Below, piece after piece: positions 52,355 through 61,200 of a DNA stretch of 64,000 bases. The translations under genes were made by a program, and so were the position numbers. How positions within the stretch are numbered: the stretch's first letter is position 1; every line of letters begins with the position of its first letter. This DNA comes from Candidatus Pseudobacter hemicellulosilyticus (GTDB lineage: Bacteria; Bacteroidota; Bacteroidia; Chitinophagales; Chitinophagaceae): the NCBI GenBank assembly GCA_029202545.1, contig CP119311.1:1550001-1614000 (forward strand). The letters run 5' to 3'. The notes beneath the pieces were generated by a model that was given only the letters and a program-made list of their open reading frames with translations, was not told the DNA's origin and made no database searches.

Positions 52355-53131
52355 TCATTTTCCTGTATACCTGGGCTGGCGTTTGGCCAGGAAAGCATTT
52401 ACGCCTTCCCGGTAGTCTTCCGTCCGGGCGGCTTCCTGTTGCAGGGTGTCCTCCAGCGCCAGCTGTTGTTGCAGGCTGTTACTGAGCGACTGGTTCAGGG
52501 CCTGTTTGGTGAGCGCCAGCGCCCGGGTGGGCATTTGCGCTGCCTGTACAGCCAGCTGCAGGCCGGCCTGCTGGAAGCCGTCGTCCGGCAGTACTCTATA
52601 GATCATGCCCATGCGTTCCGCTTCGGCGGCGATCATCTTATCTCCCAGCATGGCCAGGGCTGAGGCCTTTTGCCAGCCAATGAGCCGGGGCAGGAAAAAA
52701 GTGCCACCGCTGTCAGGGATCAGGCCGATCCGGGAGAAGGCCTGGATAAAACTGGCCGACTGTGCAGCGATCACGATATCACAGCAAAGGGCAATATTGG
52801 CGCCGGCGCCGGCCGCTACCCCATTCACCGCGGCAATCACCGGTTTGGGCAGCTGCCTGATCTTTTCAATGACGGGATTATAATGTTCGCTGAGGATCTG
52901 TTGCATGGAAGGACCGTCGGGCGCCACTATTTCGGCCAGGTCCTGCCCGGCGCTGAAGCCTTTACCGGCGCCGGTCAGGTATACGGCGCGCACCTGCTCA
53001 TCGGCTGCACAGGCGTCCAGCTGCTGTTGCAGGGCCAGCGCCATTTCACGGTTGAAGGCATTCAGTTTATCGGGCCGGTTGAGGGTGATCATGCCGACCC
53101 CTTCCTGAACGGTAAAAAGAATTGAAGACAT
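52355..53131 (-). CDS. paaG: Ring-epoxide isomerase of phenylacetyl-CoA degradation
   Basis: A 258-residue crotonase-fold enzyme, started at 53131 (MSSILFTVQEGVGMITLNRPDKLNAFN). It has oxyanion segments KGFSAGQDLAEI and VAAGAGANIALCCDI. The active-site aspartate in IGLIPDSGGTFFLPRLIGW is the pattern of PaaG (epoxide to oxepin isomerase) rather than a glutamate-type hydratase. It follows paaD by 44 bp and fits directly after the PaaABC epoxidase in the pathway. Confidence 0.92.
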   Translation of the reverse strand: MSSILFTVQEGVGMITLNRPDKLNAFNREMALALQQQLDACAADEQVRAVYLTGAGKGFSAGQDLAEIVAPDGPSMQQILSEHYNPVIEKIRQLPKPVIAAVNGVAAGAGANIALCCDIVIAAQSASFIQAFSRIGLIPDSGGTFFLPRLIGWQKASALAMLGDKMIAAEAERMGMIYRVLPDDGFQQAGLQLAVQAAQMPTRALALTKQALNQSLSNSLQQQLALEDTLQQEAARTEDYREGVNAFLAKRQPRYTGK

Positions 53132-53175
53132 GGTAAATGGATTGGTATTGGTGGCAAAAATAGCTTTCTGAAGGA

Positions 53176-53679
53176 TCAGTGACACTTAAAATAATCAAAT
53201 GGCTCCCGGCAGTCCTGGCACTGGTACAGGGATTTGCAGGCGGTAGAACCAAACTCGCTGATGCGCCGCGTATGCCAGCTCCCGCACTGCGGGCATTGCA
53301 CGGCGGCCTCATCGGCAAACAGTTTATTGTTGCATAGCTGGGGCGTGGGATGCGGCGGTGCAATGCCGTAAGCCCGCAGCTTCTCCTTGCCGGCCTCGCT
53401 CATCCAGTCGGTGGTCCAGGCTGGCGAAAGGACCTGGCTGATGGTCACTTTTTCAAAACCGCTGGCCAGCAGCTGCATGCGGATACCCATGCTGATCACA
53501 TCCATGGCCGGGCACCCCGAATAGGTGGGCGTGATCACAATATGCGCTTCGGACCCTTTGACCTGCACATCGCGGACAATGCCCAGGTCAATGATGGACA
53601 GTACCGGCACTTCGGGGTCTGTCACCTGCTCCAGCAGCGACCATACTTCTTTGGTGGATATATTGGTCAATGCGGCCAT
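53176..53679 (-). CDS. paaD: Phenylacetyl-CoA epoxidase maturation protein PaaD
   Basis: A 167-residue protein. The N-terminal ~100 residues are a DUF59/SufT-like domain (VWSLLEQVTDPEVPVLSIIDLGIVRDV ... TPTYSGCPAMDVIS). The C-terminus is a small cysteine-rich zinc-ribbon-like segment with CPQCGSWH, FGSTACKSLYQCQDC and FKCH. PaaD is needed for a fully active epoxidase, probably in metal-site assembly. It starts 2 bp after paaC. Confidence 0.94.
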   Translation of the reverse strand: MAALTNISTKEVWSLLEQVTDPEVPVLSIIDLGIVRDVQVKGSEAHIVITPTYSGCPAMDVISMGIRMQLLASGFEKVTISQVLSPAWTTDWMSEAGKEKLRAYGIAPPHPTPQLCNNKLFADEAAVQCPQCGSWHTRRISEFGSTACKSLYQCQDCREPFDYFKCH

Positions 53680-53681
53680 GG

Positions 53682-54479
53682 TTACCAGGTTGAGTGGGGA
53701 TAGGCGCGTTGCAGGAACTGCAGGTCGGCCAGGAGAAAGCCCAGGTGTTCCGTATGTTTTCCTTCCTTGCCGCCGGTCTGCATCCAGGCTTTCTCATCGG
53801 GCAGGGGCAGGGTAGCTTCGGCCAGTACTTCCTGTACACGGGCCAGCCAGGGCGCTTTCAGGGAGGCGGCGTCAATACCGGCCCCTTCTGCGCTGGCGGC
53901 GTTCTCAAAAGGCGCGGGCAGGAACAGCTCGCCGGTAAAGCTCCAGAGCGTTTCCAGGGCCTCACACATCCGCTGCTGGCTTTCCTCCGTGCCATCGCCG
54001 AGGCGGATGACCCATTCACTGCTCCAGCGGAGATGGTAGGTGACTTCTTTTAAAGATTTTTCGGCTATAGCTGCCAGTGTGGTATCGGCAGAGCGCTGCA
54101 GTTTTTCATACAGCAGGTATTGCCAGGCGCTGAAAAAGAACTGGCGCAGGATGGTCTGACCCCAGTCGCCATTAGGCAGTTCAGCCAGCAGGCAATTGGT
54201 ATAGGCGCGTGCATCCCGCAGGTAGGCCAGGCTGTCTTCAGTAGCGCCATTGCCCAGCAGGCCGGCGGCATACTGGTAGAGGCTGCGTGCCTGTCCTACC
54301 AGGTCCAGTGTGATATTGGTGAGGGCTATATCCTGTTCCAGGACGGGGCCGTGGCCACACCACTCACTATTGCGCTGGGCAAGGATCAGTGCATTATCGG
54401 CCAGGTAGATACTATAATTGGTAATGGTTTGCTGTTCCAAATCCGGTAAGCTTAAAAGTTTACATATGCTTGATGGCAT
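53682..54479 (-). CDS. paaC: Phenylacetyl-CoA epoxidase structural subunit
   Basis: About 265 residues from the ATG at 54479 (MPSSICKLLSLPDLEQQ), which overlaps the paaB end by 20 bp. A TTG at 54440 (giving MEQQTITNYSIYLADN, 252 residues) fits the family length better. Ferritin-like helices are clear: YLADNALILAQRNSEWCGHGPVLEQDIALTNITLDLVGQARSLYQYA and YLLYEKLQRSADTTLAAIAEKSLKEVTYHLRWSSEWVIRLGDG. PaaC pairs with PaaA in the oxygenase; it lacks the full catalytic diiron set. Confidence 0.93.
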   Translation of the reverse strand: MPSSICKLLSLPDLEQQTITNYSIYLADNALILAQRNSEWCGHGPVLEQDIALTNITLDLVGQARSLYQYAAGLLGNGATEDSLAYLRDARAYTNCLLAELPNGDWGQTILRQFFFSAWQYLLYEKLQRSADTTLAAIAEKSLKEVTYHLRWSSEWVIRLGDGTEESQQRMCEALETLWSFTGELFLPAPFENAASAEGAGIDAASLKAPWLARVQEVLAEATLPLPDEKAWMQTGGKEGKHTEHLGFLLADLQFLQRAYPHSTW

Positions 54480-54828
54480 CCGGCAGTTCATAGAAGGTCG
54501 GATGGCGGTATACCTTATCGTTGGCGGGTTCATAGAATGCGCCGGCATCATCGGGATTGGAGGCGTGGATGTATTTGCTTTCCACTACCCAGATGCTGAC
54601 CCCTTCCATGCGGCGGGTATACACATCGCGGGCGTTCTCGATGGCCATTTTGGCGTCGGTGGCATGCAGGCTGCCCACATGCTTATGGTCCAGGCCCTGC
54701 TTGCTGCGGATAAAAACTTCCCACAAAGGCCAGTGGGTGGTATCGGCCTGCTGGCCGGCAGTACTGCCGCCCCCCGTTTTCTCTTCGGGGATATCGCCGT
54801 AATAGTATTTGGTGATGCGGATATTCAT
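54460..54828 (-). CDS. paaB: Phenylacetyl-CoA epoxidase subunit PaaB
   Basis: A 122-residue small subunit that bridges the PaaAC dimers. WPLWEVFIRSKQGLDHKHVGSLHATDAKMAIENARDVYTRRMEGVSIWVV is the family signature, and it is followed by DKVYRHPTFYELPDAIKHM. The N-terminus (MNIRITKYYYGDIPEEKTGGGSTAG) carries a short extra segment not seen in E. coli. The gap to paaA is 71 bp and holds a 16-bp palindrome. Confidence 0.94.
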   Translation of the reverse strand: MNIRITKYYYGDIPEEKTGGGSTAGQQADTTHWPLWEVFIRSKQGLDHKHVGSLHATDAKMAIENARDVYTRRMEGVSIWVVESKYIHASNPDDAGAFYEPANDKVYRHPTFYELPDAIKHM

Positions 54829-54848
54829 TTGACTGTTTTTTGAATGTA

Positions 54849-54864
54849 TTTGGTTCGAACCAAA
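54849..54864. repeat. 16-bp palindrome in the paaA-paaB gap
   Basis: TTTGGTTCGAACCAAA, a perfect palindrome, lies 20 bp upstream of paaB's ATG. The same 16 bases occur once more in the window, inside the second fecR gene. It is followed by AAAA on the plus strand, not by a T-run in the direction of paa transcription, so it is unlikely to be a terminator. Confidence 0.6.
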
Positions 54865-54899
54865 AAATACAGTTGCTGCTCCGGGCCGATTGGTTTTAC

Positions 54900-55868
54900 T
54901 CAGGCCACCTGCTGCGCCGGTGTTGCCGTAGCGGTCTTTGCGCGTGCAGCTCTTTTTTCAGCATGGGCCAGTGCGGCGGCCCGTACCCAGGCGCCATTGT
55001 CATGGGCCTTGCGCCGGGCTTCCAGCCTTTGCTTGTTGCAGGGGCCGTTGCCTTTCACTACCTGCCAGAACTCATCCCAGTTGATCTCGCCCCAGTTGTA
55101 CTGGTTTTTGGTGGGATCCCATTTCAGGTCGTGGTCCGGCAGGATCATGCCCAGGAGTTTTACCTGTTCAGCGATCATATCTACAAACTGCTGGCGCAGC
55201 TCATCATTGCTTTTTCGTTTGATCTTCCATTTGGTGCTCTGGTCGGAGTGGGTGGACTCGCTGTCCTTAGGTCCAAACATCATCAGGGAAGGCCACCACC
55301 AGCGGTTGATGGCATCCTGGCACATGGCGCGTTGCTCAGGTGTTCCCTGGGAAAGCACCAGCAGGATCTCAAAGCCCTGGCGCTGGTGAAAGCTTTCTTC
55401 CTTACAGATCCTGATATTGGCCCTGGAATAGGGACCATAGGAAGTGCGGCAGAGCATCACCTGGTTCAGGATAGCGGCTCCATCTACCAGCCAGCCAACG
55501 GCGCCGATATCGGCCCAGCTGATGGTGGGGTAGTTGAAGATGGAAGAGTATTTGGCTTTACCGGAAAGTAGATCGTCAATGGTCTGTTCCCGGCTTACGC
55601 CCAGGGTTTCTGTAGCGGAGTAGAGGTAAAGGCCATGACCGGCTTCATCCTGTACTTTGGCAAGGAGGATGGCCTTGCGTTTCAGGGAAGGGGCGCGGGT
55701 GATCCAGTTGCCTTCCGGCAGCATGCCCACCACTTCACTGTGTGCGTGCTGGCTGATCTGGCGGATCAATGTTTTGCGGTAAGCGTCCGGCATCCAGTCG
55801 CGCGGCTCAATCTTGATCTCCTGGTCGATCTTGTCCTGAAATATTTTCTCCAGTTCCTGAACAGACAT
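54900..55868 (-). CDS. paaA: Phenylacetyl-CoA epoxidase catalytic subunit
   Basis: A 322-residue ferritin-like diiron oxygenase that inserts oxygen into the ring of phenylacetyl-CoA. Iron ligands are visible as KVQDEAGHGLYLYSATE and in RICKEESFHQRQGFE; FNYPTISWADIGAVGWLVDGAAILNQV and WDEFWQVVKGNGPCNKQRL are family signatures. It is the first gene of paaABCD-G-I-Y. Two inverted repeats precede it. No paaE reductase gene is adjacent. Confidence 0.96.
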   Translation of the reverse strand: MSVQELEKIFQDKIDQEIKIEPRDWMPDAYRKTLIRQISQHAHSEVVGMLPEGNWITRAPSLKRKAILLAKVQDEAGHGLYLYSATETLGVSREQTIDDLLSGKAKYSSIFNYPTISWADIGAVGWLVDGAAILNQVMLCRTSYGPYSRANIRICKEESFHQRQGFEILLVLSQGTPEQRAMCQDAINRWWWPSLMMFGPKDSESTHSDQSTKWKIKRKSNDELRQQFVDMIAEQVKLLGMILPDHDLKWDPTKNQYNWGEINWDEFWQVVKGNGPCNKQRLEARRKAHDNGAWVRAAALAHAEKRAARAKTATATPAQQVA

Positions 55869-55885
55869 GTCAACAAAGTTTAAGG

Positions 55886-55929
55886 GGTAAAGATAATCAA
55901 TATTTACCGGAATGCTAACGGTTGTTAGC
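55886..55929. promoter_or_regulatory. paaA promoter region with two inverted repeats
   Basis: Two inverted repeats lie between paaA and the divergent sigma gene. One is GGTAAA-N11-TTTACC (55886-55908). The other is the perfect GCTAAC-GGTT-GTTAGC (55914-55929), whose size and symmetry suit a TetR-family site. On the minus strand a near-consensus -7 element TATCTTTA lies inside the first repeat, 18 nt below the second, so the second repeat would cover the -33 region of the paaA promoter. Confidence 0.5.
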
Positions 55930-56042
55930 GTACAGGGAATTTTTGTAAATTGCTGTTGAAAGCAGCCTGCCGGCAGTCAGATCTGTCCTATTAGATAATT
56001 ACGCTACTTTCAATGGCTATTACTCATTAACGATTGCGCGCC

Positions 56043-56654
56043 ATGTACACCCATGATACAGCGGACAATGCCCTGCCCTTGCTGGTACAGCAGGTCAGTG
56101 CAGGGAGCCAGCAGGCTTTCCGGCAGCTGTATCATTATTTTTATCAGCGCCTCTATCATTTTGCTTTCTCGCTGATCAGGACCCGGGAACATGCCGAAGA
56201 GATTGTGGAAGATGTATTCATTAAGCTCTGGCATCAGCGGGCCGGTATCACAGCCATCGGCAATCTCAAAGTATACCTCTATACCGCCACCCGGAATACT
56301 GCCCTTAACTACCTGGAACGCAGGGCCAGGGAGAATAGCCTGCTCTCCTTCGGGGAGGTGGATATCAGCCTGGCGGAGCCCGGGTACTCACCAGAACAAT
56401 TGCTGATCACAGCGGAGATCTATGGAAAGATCCGCCAGGCCGTGGAGCAGTTGCCACCCCGCTGTAAGCTGGTCTTCAAACTGGTGCGGGAAGACGGGCT
56501 GAAATACAAAGAAGTGGCGGAAGTGCTGGGCATCAGCATTAATACCATTGATGCACAGATGGCCATTGCGGTGCAGCGCATTGCTGAAGCGGTGCGTAAG
56601 GATTTTGAGCAGCTGCCGGCCAGGAAGGCGGCGCAGAAAAAAGATGCCTCCTGA
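56043..56654 (+). CDS. ECF RNA polymerase sigma factor (second locus)
   Basis: A 203-residue sigma-70 family protein, started at the ATG at 56043; a TTG three codons up is less likely. Region 2: AFRQLYHYFYQRLYHFAFSLIRTREHAEEIVEDVFIKLWHQR. Region 4: VEQLPPRCKLVFKLVREDGLKYKEVAEVLGISINTIDAQMAIAVQRIAEAV. This is the FecI/BT-type ECF found at polysaccharide utilisation loci. It is followed 70 bp later by fecR, then susC and susD, which it probably switches on. Confidence 0.94.
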   Translation: MYTHDTADNALPLLVQQVSAGSQQAFRQLYHYFYQRLYHFAFSLIRTREHAEEIVEDVFIKLWHQRAGITAIGNLKVYLYTATRNTALNYLERRARENSLLSFGEVDISLAEPGYSPEQLLITAEIYGKIRQAVEQLPPRCKLVFKLVREDGLKYKEVAEVLGISINTIDAQMAIAVQRIAEAVRKDFEQLPARKAAQKKDAS

Positions 56655-56724
56655 AAAATAATCCTATTTCTCTTAGTAGATGTTTTCCTGCTGCCTGTCT
56701 TAATAGACAAAGCTTGCCATCCTC

Positions 56725-58092
56725 ATGCAGGATCAACATATCTATACACTGATTGCCCGACAACTTTCCGGCGAGGCCAGCGAGGCCGAACGGCAGGAGC
56801 TGAACGCTCATCTGCAGCAGCATGCCGGCGATCAGTACCTGTATGAACTGCTGGCCGGCTACTGGGAACAGCAGCCAGGCCTGGCGGCTCCCGGCCAAAG
56901 CACGGAAGAGCAGCGGTTCCAGCACCTGCTGAAGGCCGTAGAAAATCCGGCATCGGCGGTTGATCTCCAGACAACAGCTGCCGGCACATCCAATCCCGGA
57001 CAGGTTTCTTTCCAAACAAACTTACCTGTAACCAACGATCCCGAAATTGCACCTGCCGAAATAAGGTCACCTCTCAAAGATCTTCCAGGGACCATCGTTG
57101 CAGCAACGAATGCCATAGGTTCGTCCCCAATAATTAATCATGGAACAAGCGCTTCCGGCACAGACCATTTTCAATCAACTATTGCCGTAGCCAGTTCAGA
57201 AACAGCCGGTGCAGCAGCAGCCATAAAAAATCTCTCCTGGCTGGCCCGCTACAAATGGTGGGCTGCCGCCGCTGCGGTATTGCTGCTGGCCAGTGCAACC
57301 CTTTACTGGTTGAATGATCAGCCGGCGCCGGAGGATTTGGTTCGAACCAAAAAAAGTACGCCCAATGAAGTAGCCGCCAGCCCGGGGAGCAGGTCGCGAC
57401 TGGTACTGCCCGATGGCACAAAGGTCTGGCTGAATGCACAGAGCAGGCTCACTTACCTGCCGGACTTTAACCAGGCTCACCGTGAAGTACAGCTGGAAGG
57501 CGAAGCCTTTTTTGAGGTAGCGCCCGATGCACGTAAGCCTTTTATAGTCCATACTTCCGGCATCGATATCAAAGTCCTGGGCACAGCTTTCAATGTCCGG
57601 GCTTACGCCGCAGATCCTACCATTGAAGCTACCCTGCTCCGCGGCTCTATTGAAGTGGTCAGGAAAAATGATGTGAACGCACCGCGGGTGATCCTGCGAC
57701 CGCAGGAGAAGCTGGTCTTTCATAAAGAACCTGCCACCGAACGGGGAGGCCTGAAAGGACGCGACCTGCTGCCCGCTTCCGCCACACAACAGCCCGCAGC
57801 AGGCATCGCCGTGGTCAGCTTACCCGGCAACCAGCCGGATAGTATCCGTAAAGAAACTTCCTGGATCTACAACAGGCTGGTATTTGATGGCGACAGCTTT
57901 GAAGAGCTGGCGGCCAAAATGGAAAGATGGTACAATGTGCACATACAGATACACTCAGAACAGCTTAAAAGGCAACGATTGAAAGGCGCTTTCGAAAAAG
58001 AGAATATCACCGAGGCCCTGGATGCGCTGCAATTCACCGCACCTTTTGATTACAAAATAAACGGGAACGAGATCGGGATCTTCAGCCGATAA
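56725..58092 (+). CDS. FecR-family anti-sigma factor with long linker
   Basis: A 455-residue protein. The N-terminal ~75 residues form the usual helical sigma-binding part (HIYTLIARQLSGEASEAERQELNAHLQQHAGDQYLYELLAGYW). A ~100-residue stretch rich in Ala, Thr, Ser and Pro follows, then the transmembrane segment near residues 178-197 (WWAAAAAVLLLASATLYWL). The periplasmic FecR core (GSRSRLVLPDGTKVWLNAQSRLTYL ... GEAFFEVAPDARKPFIV ... VLGTAFNVRAYAA) and DUF4974 end (FDGDSFEELAAKMERWYNVHIQIHSEQL) are complete. The linker makes it about 60 residues longer than the other FecR in this window. Confidence 0.93.
   Translation: MQDQHIYTLIARQLSGEASEAERQELNAHLQQHAGDQYLYELLAGYWEQQPGLAAPGQSTEEQRFQHLLKAVENPASAVDLQTTAAGTSNPGQVSFQTNLPVTNDPEIAPAEIRSPLKDLPGTIVAATNAIGSSPIINHGTSASGTDHFQSTIAVASSETAGAAAAIKNLSWLARYKWWAAAAAVLLLASATLYWLNDQPAPEDLVRTKKSTPNEVAASPGSRSRLVLPDGTKVWLNAQSRLTYLPDFNQAHREVQLEGEAFFEVAPDARKPFIVHTSGIDIKVLGTAFNVRAYAADPTIEATLLRGSIEVVRKNDVNAPRVILRPQEKLVFHKEPATERGGLKGRDLLPASATQQPAAGIAVVSLPGNQPDSIRKETSWIYNRLVFDGDSFEELAAKMERWYNVHIQIHSEQLKRQRLKGAFEKENITEALDALQFTAPFDYKINGNEIGIFSR
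57336..57351. repeat. 16-bp palindrome inside fecR
   Basis: TTTGGTTCGAACCAAA, identical to the copy at 54849-54864, lies within the coding sequence just after the transmembrane segment (residues LVRTK). Confidence 0.6.
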
Positions 58093-58141
58093 GGATAGCC
58101 GGAAAAACAAGGGAATAAAAAAATAGCTATGACGTAAAAAG

Positions 58142-58167
58142 CGGAACCCCGTTGCAGCGGAGTTCCG
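58142..58167. repeat. Hairpin in the fecR-susC gap (second locus)
   Basis: A stem of ten positions with one mismatch (CGGAACCCCG / CGGAGTTCCG) and a 6-nt loop, about 50 bp after the fecR stop and 77 bp before the susC start. No T-run follows. A similar hairpin occupies the same gap in the first SusCD locus. Confidence 0.4.
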
Positions 58168-58244
58168 TCAGGTATAAACTTGAAACCTGTAACCTGATTT
58201 GCCGTCGGGCAGGCTTCGCATTGGTAACCTTACAATATAAATGT

Positions 58245-61200
58245 ATGAAAAAAAACACACCTCCCCCGAGGTATGCAATTCCCCCATTGCTATGTAAACT
58301 GTTACTGGTTATGAAGTTTACCATCCTTTTCATCCTGCTGGGTATGGCTCAGGTACAAGCCAAAGTACATGGGCAGGGAAGTATTACACTGGATCTCCAG
58401 CAAACCTCCATTGAGAAAGTGCTGAACAGGATAGAGAAGAACGGGGAGTTCCGTTTTCTCTATAACTACGACCTGCAATCGCTTCGTAAAAAGGTTTCCA
58501 TCAAAGTGGAACGTTCTTCCCTTTCGGAAACCCTCCGGAAACTGTTCCGGGATACTGACCTGGCCTACAAAGTGCTGGCCAATAACCTGGTGGTGGTGAT
58601 CTCCACCAATGCTGCCAGGCAGGATATCCGCATTACCGGGAAAGTGACAGGACCAAACAATGAACCACTACCCGGCGTATCCGTCCAGGTAATTGGCGCT
58701 ACTACCGGCACCTCCACTAATAACGATGGTGAGTATGCGCTGACGGCTGATCCTAAAGCTACTTTGCGCTTCTCCTATATCGGTTATGAAAGCAAAGATG
58801 TACCTGTCAATGGCCAGAATATTGTGAATGCTCAGCTGGCCGCTTCTGATAAGCAGATGGATCAGGTGGTGGTAGTGGGTTATGGCGCCCAGCGTAAAGG
58901 GGATATCACCGGCGCCGTAGCTACCGTGCGGGCCGCTGATTTCAACGACCGGCCCATCGTCAATGCCGCCCAGGCCCTGCAGGGTCAGGCAGCCGGCGTC
59001 AACGTAATGGCTCCCTCCGGTAAACCAGGCTGGGCGCTGGCGGTGAGCATTCGCGGTAATACCTCGCTCAACGCTGTAAACGATCCGCTCTATGTGGTGG
59101 ATGGTGTCATTGTCCGCAATATTGATTTTCTCAACCCACAGGATATTGAAAGTTTCTCGGTACTCAAAGACGCCTCCTCGGCCGCTATCTATGGCGCCAG
59201 CGGCGCTAACGGTGTAGTGCTGATCACTACCAAGAAAGGGGCGTCCGGCCAGGGAAAGATCAGCATATCGGCCTATACCGGCTTCTCTAATTTCCCTAAG
59301 ACCATGGGCGTACTGGACCGTCAGCAATACCTGGACCTTATGTCGGAACTGGAATATACCGATAACAATCCCGGGAATACCGACTGGCAGAAAGAAACCT
59401 TCGGCACCGGCCGGGAGCATAGCCTGCAACTGGCGCTTTCCGGTGGCAATGCCGGCAACCGCTATTATGTATCGCTGGGTTACCAGAAACAAAAAGGCGT
59501 GGTGGCCCCGGCCGATTATGGCCGGTACTCAGCCCGGGTAAACCTGGACAGCAAAGTGAAAGAATGGCTGAGCTTTACCACCAATATCAACTATGCCCGT
59601 TCTGAATTTGTGGATGTGGCCGATAATGCCGGCGTAGCCCGGGGCGGAACTATCCTGTCGGCCCTGACCTCTCCGCCTACCATCGGCATTTACAATGAGG
59701 ACGGCACTTTCACCTCCAATCCCAACAAAGGCGGTTGGGAGAACCCCATTTCCGCGGCATTTGGGCCCGATCAGAAAAGCAGGGACAACCGCTTCATCGG
59801 TAACCTGACAGCTGATGCACGCATCATCCCCGGTCTGAACTTTCGCTCCAATTTTGGTGCAGAGTTCCAGAGCACCCGCTGGGATTATTTCCTGGACCCC
59901 TATCGTACGGACTATGGCAGATCCCAGAAAGGATATGGGAAATCCACATCCACCCAGCGTTTTGTCTGGCTCTGGGAAAATACCCTCAACTATACCAAAA
60001 AATTTGGTGAGCATAACCTGACGGCATTGGCTGGTACTACTATCCAGGAATCCCGCTGGCAGGAGACCTATGGCGAAGGAAGGGACTTCCCCAATGCCGC
60101 TGTCCGCACGCTCAATGCGGCGGCCATTAAACTGATCAACCGCACCAATGAATCCGAATGGGCCAAAAGATCTTACCTGGGCCGGGTGAACTATGGCTAT
60201 GATGATCGCTACCTGCTCACCGCCAATATCCGGTACGACGGTTCTTCCCGTTTCCCCGGTGATAGCCGCTATGGCTGGTTCCCCAGTATTGCCGCCGCCT
60301 GGCGCATCAGCAATGAATTGTTCATGGGCAACCAGGGCCTGTTCTCCGACCTGAAACTGCGGGTGGGCTGGGGTAAGACCGGTAACGATGAAGGCATCGG
60401 TGATTATAACTACTATCCGCTCTTTGTGCCCGACGGGCTGGGCGGTATTGAGTTCAAGAACCTGCCCAAACCCGGTCTCACCTGGGAAAAAACAGACCAG
60501 ACCAATATCGGCCTGGACATGTCCTTCCTCAATAACCGCATCAGTATTGTGCTGGATGGCTATATCAAAAAGACCACCGATCTGCTGGTCAGCGTACAGC
60601 CGCCACCCTCTTCCGGGTTTGAGCCACAGGTATACAATGTAGGCGCTATTGAGAACAAGGGCTTTGAATTTTCTGTCAATGCGCTGGCCGTAAATACCAA
60701 CCTGAAATGGACTATCAACGCCAATTTCTCTACCAACCGCAACCGGGTCACAGATCTCGGTGAGTTCACCCGCACGCTCAGCTATGCCGGCGTGTATGAA
60801 CGCGGTGATGCTATCCGCGTAGAGAAAGGCAGGCCGCTGGGCGCTATGTATGGTTATGTGTCCAATGGCGTAGACCCGGCCACCGGTATGCTGGTCTATG
60901 AAGACCTGGACAAAGATGGTTCCATCACTTCCGAGGGGGACAGGACCTATATTGGCAATGCACAGCCCGATTTTATTTACGGGATCACCAACAGCTTCCG
61001 CTTTCAGCAGTTTGAGCTGAGCTTTTTCCTCCAGGGCACGCAGGGCAATGACCTGTTCAATGCCTCCCGCATTGAGCTGGAAAGCATGAACGATTCCAAG
61101 AACCAGAGTACGGCTGTGCTGGACCGCTGGAAAACAGCCGGCCAGCTGACCAGTATTCCCAAAGCCATCAAAGGCTCTACGGAAAATACACAGATATCTT

